Positions 57,851 to 64,000 of a stretch of DNA of 64,000 nt are shown here, in pieces (the stretch's first letter is position 1; each line of letters starts with the position of its first letter). The notes under the pieces were generated by a model. It saw nothing but the letters and a program-made list of their open reading frames with translations. It was not told the origin of the DNA and made no database searches. This DNA is from Amorphophallus konjac (taxonomy: Eukaryota; Streptophyta; Magnoliopsida; Alismatales; Araceae), in assembly GCA_022559845.1 (NCBI GenBank), contig CM040125.1:286674200-286738199 (forward strand), given 5' to 3'. A program made the translations under genes and the position numbers.

Positions 57851-58631
57851 CCCATTTTTCCCTCACCCCCTCTCATTTCTCACTCACTCTCCCTCTCTCT
57901 TCTCTCAAGCTCTCCTTCTCCCCTCTCTTCTCCGGTGGCCGATGGAGCGAGACGCGGGAGAGGTGGAGGTGGCGCGGGCGAGGATGCGAGCAAGGATGGG
58001 CGAGGATCGAGCCTGTAGCGGGCGCGATCCCTCGATGAATTCCGAGTTGGCGTCGTTCGTGTTCCGGGCGGTTTTCGGCGTGGATTAGTCGCTTCAGCGC
58101 GCGGTTTCTTCGGTAGAGGTAGGGTGACGGAACACTACCGCGTCCTACTCATTTTCCCTGCCATTGCACGTTGTTTGGTGCGGAAACAGGTGCATTTGGA
58201 GTTGTTTAGGCTAAATGGTAGTTTTCATGGAGTTCGTAGGGTTCGTCGAAAAATGGCGACGGTTTCTAAATCGGTTATTGTCAACGGATTCCTTGGGGCG
58301 AGAGCGTTCTTTCCCCCCTGATTTCATCTTGATTGGTGGTCCTGTTGGACCGGTAGGGCTCCGAGAAGCTCAGAAACCCTTTTTGAGTAACTTCGATAGA
58401 ATCGCCCATTTCTCGAGATTCATGCGTCGATTTGACTCCGGTCGGAGTCCATGTGATTGCCAGGGAGGTTGTGGCTGTATCCCCTTCGTTTCAGCACGAA
58501 CAGGGCGTGGAAAGGCCACGATCGGGTACCCCCTGGGTTTACTCGCCGTAACGGTTGGGCGGTCGAACCAGGGCCTGTCCATGGTATGGGCGGTTGGCTT
58601 TGGTCTGTGTTTCTTGTTCTAGTTTTGGGGT

Positions 58632-59030
58632 TGAGCGGTCGGATGATAGACCGCTCATGTGATGGGCGGCCAGGGATGGTCCGCTTGTCCCCCCATGGGA
58701 GGCTGGTCCCCAGCCGTCTGTCTTTCCGTTGGGATGAGCGGCCAGGAGCTGACCGCGTGTCCCAGTTGACCCTTGGTCAACAATTTTGTGTCGGTCGGGT
58801 TGTGCGGTTTGGTCAAAACCGTTTTGACCGACACTGTAGTAGGTCGATTGGGTTGTGCGGGTGACCCTTGGCCGCACATCCCTTTGGGCGGCTCAGCCCT
58901 AACCGCTTATCCTCTCTTTGAGGTTAGTCCGATTAATGCACTTGTGCGGCTCCTTCCTGGCCGCATATCTCTCGAGCGGCTCGTCCCCAGCCACACTTCC
59001 CTTGAGTGGCCCAGGATGAACCGCCCATGT
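58632..59030. repeat. Cluster of short inverted repeats (hairpins)
   Basis: Perfect stems: TGAGCGGTC/GACCGCTCA (58632-58657), GGCTGG/CCAGCC (58701-58715), GTTGACC/GGTCAAC (58765-58781), TGTCGGTC/GACCGACA (58789-58833) enclosing CGGTTT/AAACCG, and TGTGCGG/CCGCACA (58854-58878). Further GCGG...CCGC stems lie near 58666, 58738, 58888, 58946 and 59008. Confidence 0.85.
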
Positions 59031-59990
59031 GCCAGTCTAACCCGATGTTTCCGTTTTGACCAATTCGAGTCCCGGGTGTGTGGTTCTCGATCCACGTGCC
59101 GACCCGTGGCCTGATGGATGCTGTGCACTTCATCGAGGCCAGGTGTCGTGGTACGGTGTGGTCCTGGGGTGTAGCGTTCTCGACTCGTGTCACTGTGTGT
59201 CGGTGTGCGTGCGGTGAGAGTTCCCCGTGCGTCATCGGTTTCTCCGGAAAGTGATTTCAGAGTGGGTCTTGTGTGAGGCCTTGGGATACGAGTCCAGTTG
59301 TCCAGTCTGGGGCTGGAGGGTTCCTGCTTTTCCCTGAGAGTGGGATTCAATTTGGCGGCCTATGAGCTATCTTGGGAACCGTGCTTCTACGTTTCTACGT
59401 GGCCGGGTGCGTGGCCCATGGACTGTGAGTCCCGTTTCTCCTCCGACCGTGGTCACTATGCGACGGTGCTGGTACGTTGGACGGTCCCCGTACTTCATCG
59501 GGTCCGGACGTTATTTTCCGTTGACTTGAGAGTCTACTCCTTTAGTGACCCTCCACTAGTCGTAGCCCACCAGTACGCGTGTGCTGGTCTCACCTGGGAG
59601 TAGGTGTACGGGCTCACCCTGAGGATGATTTTTAGACTGGTTTCTGTCGGGCCCCACGTCTGTAGCCAGAGTCCGGCTAAGGGGAAAACCAGTCAGAGGC
59701 CAGACCTAGGACGCATGGTCTGTGTGTGCACACGTGGCTAGGGGTAGTGGACACGCGCTGACTAGCGTGACCCCAGCTAGTCACTTGCTTTGTGGTTACT
59801 TGTGCGGTGTCCATGCCTTTGGTAGGCGCTACCACGTCAAGCAGTTCACCTGCAGTGCGGTGTAAGACGTCAGGGGACGCTACCGACTGTGCTTCTAGTG
59901 GGAGGTACTCCTGTCGAGTTGGAAGTGACAGACTGCCAGTTTCCGTGACTTCAACCTTCAGGTTTTTGGTCGTGTTGACCGTTGAGTTTC

Positions 59991-62112
59991 TGATGCGGGA
60001 CGGGATTGAAATGAGCTAAGACCTACGAATGCAACAAGTGCGGCCAGCACTCACATGCCAAAGGCAAGCCGGGCGGCTGACCTCCGTAGCGTTCCTCCGG
60101 GTGGAGGCGTCTCTCAACAAGAAATCCAAACCCAATGACCGTCCCTATGAGGGAAGCGCGGGGATCTCAGCGGCTAAGGAACCGCCGTGCGCCTATGGGA
60201 ATCTAGTCCGAGCTCGGCGCTCGACTAGGGCCACGGAATGGGTGCTCAACTCGCAATCACGCGGTGAATAACAAGCTAGCTAGGAACCTACACACACTCA
60301 CGCGGCATGCTAGAAAGTATACTAGTAAAGCAAATGCCAACAAAGGGAGCGTCGCATGTACCTCCCCGCCTAGGCGTGGAGAAGGAACCCCGGCCGAGTT
60401 CAACAACCCCGATACACAAGGACGAACAATAATACAACCTCAACCACCAACACCCACTCCTCGCAGGGAGATAACAGGCTACACAAAGAGATTCGGGGCT
60501 GCCGATGTACGGGCTGACGGGCAGCACTCGGTGAAGGGTTGGCCGCGAGGAGGATCCGAACGGTGGTCGGCAGGTTCGCAGCAATGCGTGACTCCGCGGT
60601 GAAAGCTCCCACGACCTGGTCCGGTGTCCGATTGAGGTGCCGTCAGCGATGGCGCGTAGCTAGGTCACGGGAGGAAGCCTCGGCCAAAGGGGGCACGCAG
60701 ATTCTGTCCGTGGAAGCCGGGGGCGCACCTGCAAGTTGCGACTGGATTCTGCTCCCAGAACCGCGCGCTCGAGCGGGAAAAATGAGAATAAGTGGCTCCG
60801 AAGGTCGAACGGAGCTCCGCTTGTTGGAGGACGAAGAGGACGCAGAGCAGTAGGTCCTGACCGAAGGAATCGGTCAGATCTGGTCGTGGCTGAGAGCAGC
60901 AAGCTCTGGAATCCGCAGGTGGTCCTGGCGCCGGGTGGACAGGGCAGACCTGCGCGATCTCACGGGAATGGACGCCACGAGTAGCGCGGACGTCGGAACG
61001 AGGCGAGATCAGCGGCGTTGGACAGAGGACAAAGAGAGGTACGACCGGTGAAGATCTCACGTCCAAACTCGTAGACGTCCGTCCCGTGGGATTTTTGCAA
61101 GGGGGCGAACAGAACCAGGCTCGCAGGGAGAGGGGGTCCTGCGCGCGCTCACGAAGAAAATCGCCACGGGTGATGCCGAACTCCAAATGAGGCGAGACCA
61201 CCTCGCACGCGTCGGTGACTCGTAGTAGAATCACCCAAAAATGGACTGGTCGCCAAAGGTCGCCACGAACGGAGGAGGTCGCCGCAGCTCTTGAAGACAA
61301 GATCTGGTTGCACTGAACGTGAATATGTGAAGAGATAGAAGAGAGGGGGGAACCTCGGCGTCGCACCGAGGGGATGGGGAGTCACACCCCAGGCTTGCTC
61401 CCGTCGCAGGAGCAAGGAGGAACAGAGGGGGGCGCAGCCACCTTCAAGAGCACAAGCAATTTTCTTTTCTATTCATTCAATAATTTCTCTCCAAAGAAAA
61501 TACAAAGTTTATATATGGGGAGGGGGAATGCTAGGGTTGAAACCCTAGCCACAAGGGAAAGGGGGAATGCGCAATGGGCTAGGGGGGAAAGGGGGGGTCC
61601 GCACCACTCCTAGAATCTAGGAGTGGATTAGGGATGGGGGCGGCCAAAGGAGGGAGGGGGGTGATTGAATGGGGAAGGAAAGGGGGGGGGGGGGCGCACC
61701 CCTCTTCCTAAAATCTAGGAGAGGGGCGGCTGCCACCTTCCAAGAGGAGGGAAAGAGGGGAGGGGGGCGCCCAAACCCTAACCCTAGGGAGGGGGGGCGT
61801 AAATCTCCAGGTGGGCCAAGCCATGGTTGGGCAGCCATGCCCAATGGGCCAAGGCTTGAACCAAAAAAGTGGCCCAATAACCCCATCTACTACCTAATAA
61901 GCATAAAAGACTCAAGTAAAGCCTAATTGGCCCCAATTGGCCTACAAAGGTCCACACAACTAATAAAAGTGTCCACGCAGGGACTAAACCAAGGCCCAAC
62001 ATGGCCTCAAATGAGAAGAAAGATCCTCTAGTAGATGCCGTAGTCGCCTAGCCAAAGAGATGCTGGCGTGCTCCGTGTGCTCTGTCGAGTGATGCGACGC
62101 GTGTCCTCACCA
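59991..62112 (-). repeat. E6 3' LTR
   Basis: It starts TGATGCGGGACGGGATTG and ends GCGTGTCCTCACCA. The minus strand has a TATA box (TATATAAAC, 61507-61515). No sibling is inside the window. The open frames within it are not supported as genes. Confidence 0.85.
61507..61515 (-). promoter_or_regulatory. TATA box of E6 LTR
   Basis: The minus strand reads TATATAAAC within the 3' LTR; position and sequence fit a U3 promoter. Confidence 0.55.
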
Positions 62113-64000
62113 ATTCTCCCCGGGTGGGAAGAACTCGACCCCGTCGAGTAAGGGTCACGGTCGCTCAAGTAGCGCTCCAGCAGGTCCGGGTCGATCCTCT
62201 CCAGCTCTCCATGTGTGATCCAAGCGTCGTCTGTCGCAGGGCGCCCTCTCCAACGCACTAGGAAGCGTTGGTAGGCTCCGCTCCTGGTCGTGGTCACCTG
62301 CTCATCCAGTATACAATCTATATGCTCGCGTTTCTGTAATGGGGCTGGAAGAGGTGGACGCTCAGAAGGTGTAATACTCTCAACAGGAGGGGAGGGCCCA
62401 AAAAACTCACTGGGAATCACCGCGGGATCCCGATATGCCACCAGATCTGAGACATTGAACGTCGAACAGATCCCATAGTCGTCTGGCAGCTCAATCTCAT
62501 ACGCATTCGACCCAATTCGCTTCAAGACTCGAAAGGGTCCAGCACCACGGGCCTGGAGTTTCTTCACGGCCCCCGAAGGAAACCGTTCAGGTCTGACCCT
62601 GATCATGACGTACTCTCCCTCTTGGAACTCACGGGTGCGTCGATGCGCATCAGCTAACTCCTTATAACGTGCGTTGCTGGCCTCTATATGACGACGTACA
62701 TGCTCATGCAACTGTCTAATATGCTCTGCAAAGGACTCAGCTGACTCAGAAACACGGGCCTGGATGGGAGATGGGACCAAGTCAATCGGCTTCCTAGGTC
62801 TACGGCCAGTAACAATCTCAAATGGACTCAGACCTGTAGACCTATTGACCGAGTCATTATATGCAAACTCTGCTAGAGGTAGAACCAAGTCCCAATCCCC
62901 GACACGATCACGCACTAAGCACCTAAGAAGATCCCCTAGACTCCTATTGACTACCTCCGTCTGACCATCGGTCTGGGGGTGATAGGCGGTAGAGAACTTC
63001 AACTGGGTGCCCATCATGTGCCATAGGGTTTTCCATAAGTAGCTAGTGAAGCGCACATCCCTATCAGACACTATAGTACGTGGAAGCCCAAACCTGGAAA
63101 CACAGTGAGTAAAGAACAGACGGGCAACTCTAGAGGCGTCTGAAGTCTTGGAACAGGGAATGAACAAGGCCATCTTAGAGAACCTGTCTACCACCACAAA
63201 AATGGAGTCATGCCGACGGAGGGTACGAGGCAAACCTAACACGAAGTCCATGCTAATGTCCTGCCATGGACTGTCCGGGACAGGGAGGGGAGTATAAAGG
63301 CCGGTGTTCTGCTTCCTCTGCTTGGCCATAGCGCAAGTGCGGCACTGAGCCACGATGCGAGCAACATCCCTCTTCAAACTAGGCCAATAGAACCTATGCT
63401 CAACGGTCTCAATGGTCTTGTTCCGGCCGAAGTGGCCAGCAAGACCCCCCGCGTGTAACTCCCAAGTGAGAAAATCACGAACAGACGTCCGTGGGATGCA
63501 CAACCTGCCACCTCGGAATAAATGACCCTCCTGAAGGACAAACTCACTATACTCACGGGAGGGGCCCGACTGAAGGGCAGCATGAATCGGACCGAAGTCC
63601 GGGCAGTCAACATAAGCCTCCCTCAGCCTATCCAATCCCACCACCTCGACACTCATGGTGGACAACATCATCATTCGCCGACTCAACGCGTCGGCCACCT
63701 TGTTCTCGGCCCCTGCCTTGTGCCTAAGCACAAAAGTATACTCCTGAAGGTACTCCACCCACTGACTATGACGCGCATTCAGCTTTTTCTGGGTATGGAG
63801 AAACCTCAAAGCCTCGTGATCAGAAAAGAGCACAAACTCCTGGTGTAGGAGATAGTGCCGCCAATATCGCAATGCCTGGACGACTGCATAAAACTCCTTG
63901 TCATACGTGGAGTACCGCAGTTTGGCATCGTTCAGCTTCTCGCTGAAAAAGGCAATGGGATGAGACTCCTGACTCAAGACTCCCCCTATACCCACTCCAG
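62028..64000 (-). CDS. E6 pol: RNase H, integrase, chromodomain (5' partial)
   Basis: The frame is open for at least 656 codons from the right edge to TGA 62028, with no stop or shift. It covers the end of RT, RNase H (YSTYDKEFYAVVQALRYWRH; FSDHEALRFLHTQKKLNA; VADALSRR) and the integrase zinc motif (HAGGLAGHFGRNKT...CRTC). The core follows, with [20 protein letters not shown] and [15 protein letters not shown], then a GPFRVLKRIGSNAYEIELP module. The C-terminal chromodomain (HIDCILDEQVTTTRSGAYQR; LVRWRGRPATDDAWITHGEL) would bind modified histone to target integration into heterochromatin, as known for chromoviruses. The DD and E catalytic positions look intact. The last 28 residues lie past the polypurine tract inside the LTR and end WLGDYGIY. 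It is the best preserved gypsy pol here. No start is in the window. Confidence 0.95.
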   Translation of the reverse strand, partial: GVGIGGVLSQESHPIAFFSEKLNDAKLRYSTYDKEFYAVVQALRYWRHYLLHQEFVLFSDHEALRFLHTQKKLNARHSQWVEYLQEYTFVLRHKAGAENKVADALSRRMMMLSTMSVEVVGLDRLREAYVDCPDFGPIHAALQSGPSREYSEFVLQEGHLFRGGRLCIPRTSVRDFLTWELHAGGLAGHFGRNKTIETVEHRFYWPSLKRDVARIVAQCRTCAMAKQRKQNTGLYTPLPVPDSPWQDISMDFVLGLPRTLRRHDSIFVVVDRFSKMALFIPCSKTSDASRVARLFFTHCVSRFGLPRTIVSDRDVRFTSYLWKTLWHMMGTQLKFSTAYHPQTDGQTEVVNRSLGDLLRCLVRDRVGDWDLVLPLAEFAYNDSVNRSTGLSPFEIVTGRRPRKPIDLVPSPIQARVSESAESFAEHIRQLHEHVRRHIEASNARYKELADAHRRTREFQEGEYVMIRVRPERFPSGAVKKLQARGAGPFRVLKRIGSNAYEIELPDDYGICSTFNVSDLVAYRDPAVIPSEFFGPSPPVESITPSERPPLPAPLQKREHIDCILDEQVTTTRSGAYQRFLVRWRGRPATDDAWITHGELERIDPDLLERYLSDRDPYSTGSSSSHPGRIGEDTRRITRQSTRSTPASLWLGDYGIY
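62113..62130 (-). other. E6 polypurine tract
   Basis: ATTCTCCCCGGGTGGGAA beside the LTR, as in E2 and E3; lies within the pol frame. Confidence 0.8.

Larger units (their letters stand above)
57457..59990 (+). mobile_element. Possible LTR or leader of unknown element
   Basis: The start TGTAATGCCCCGGG resembles LTR starts of several plant gypsy families. A TATA box (TATATAAA, 57843) is followed by a CT-rich presumed leader (57870-57940) and a short ATG frame (57951-58088, Arg/Glu/Ala-rich). No matching end, sibling LTR or domain was found before E6 cuts in at 59991. The rest is GC-rich and dominated by inverted repeats. The 57191-57456 stretch just before it is GC/CT-rich with no recognised content. 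Confidence 0.35.
59991..64000 (-). mobile_element. E6: Ty3/gypsy chromovirus, runs off right edge
   Basis: The 3' LTR (59991-62112) and the 3' half of pol are visible; the 5' part is outside the window. It shares the LTR terminus TGATGCGGGACG and domain order with E2 and E3, but the LTR body is different. The left half of the expected target duplication would be GTTTC (59986-59990). Confidence 0.9.

Overview
The window is plant nuclear DNA made almost entirely of nested LTR retrotransposons. No host cellular gene, rRNA, tRNA or CRISPR array could be supported. Chromodomain-type Ty3/gypsy elements, a 13 kb Sirevirus-like Ty1/copia element with an env-like ORF, tRNA-iMet-type primer sites (TGGTATCAGAGC) and an Athila/Tat-type pol relic all point to an angiosperm with a repeat-rich genome; species is not resolvable by eye.

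Layout. 1-2580: copia gag fragment, an LTR (451-2189), then the 3' end of a second copia body, all minus. 2581-4519: unassigned, with subterminal-repeat-like sequence. 4520-6024: a copia-type solo LTR. 6044-about 8520: another copia 3' LTR plus polypurine tracts and env-like tail. About 8530-9676, 26563-27689 and 52744-56896 look like pieces of one older host, ending in an Athila/Tat-like pol relic (54721-56896), split by two large insertions. First insertion: E1 (9677-26562, plus), a non-autonomous gypsy whose 3' LTR is itself split by E2 (14634-24595, minus; target duplication ATATG). Second insertion: E3 (27690-52743, minus; duplication TACAA), a gypsy chromovirus whose 3' LTR holds the full-length copia E4 (29043-42088, minus; duplication CTAAA) and whose gag holds a solo LTR, E5 (46851-49149; duplication GATGG). 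56897-59990: a CACTA-like end, then GC-rich LTR-like DNA with a dense hairpin cluster. 59991-64000: a further gypsy chromovirus, E6, with an intact pol ORF running off the right edge.

The most interesting signal is a repeated architecture in the copia family: 10-bp palindromes (GCGTCGACGC in E4, GTGTCGACAC in the two left LTRs) arranged as pairs 22 bp apart, with pairs recurring at about 75 bp. It occurs in three diverged LTRs, between pol and the env-like ORF of E4, and inside the gag coding region of E4 as a 25-codon repeat. A second signal is E1, whose single reading frame joins a gag N-terminus to a relic integrase tail and chromodomain without protease, RT or the integrase core. A third is a conserved protein tail (TRSTTR...WLGD) encoded inside the LTR of four gypsy families.

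All coordinates and alignments were made by eye. Lineage names come from recognised motifs and from memory of the families; no search was run.
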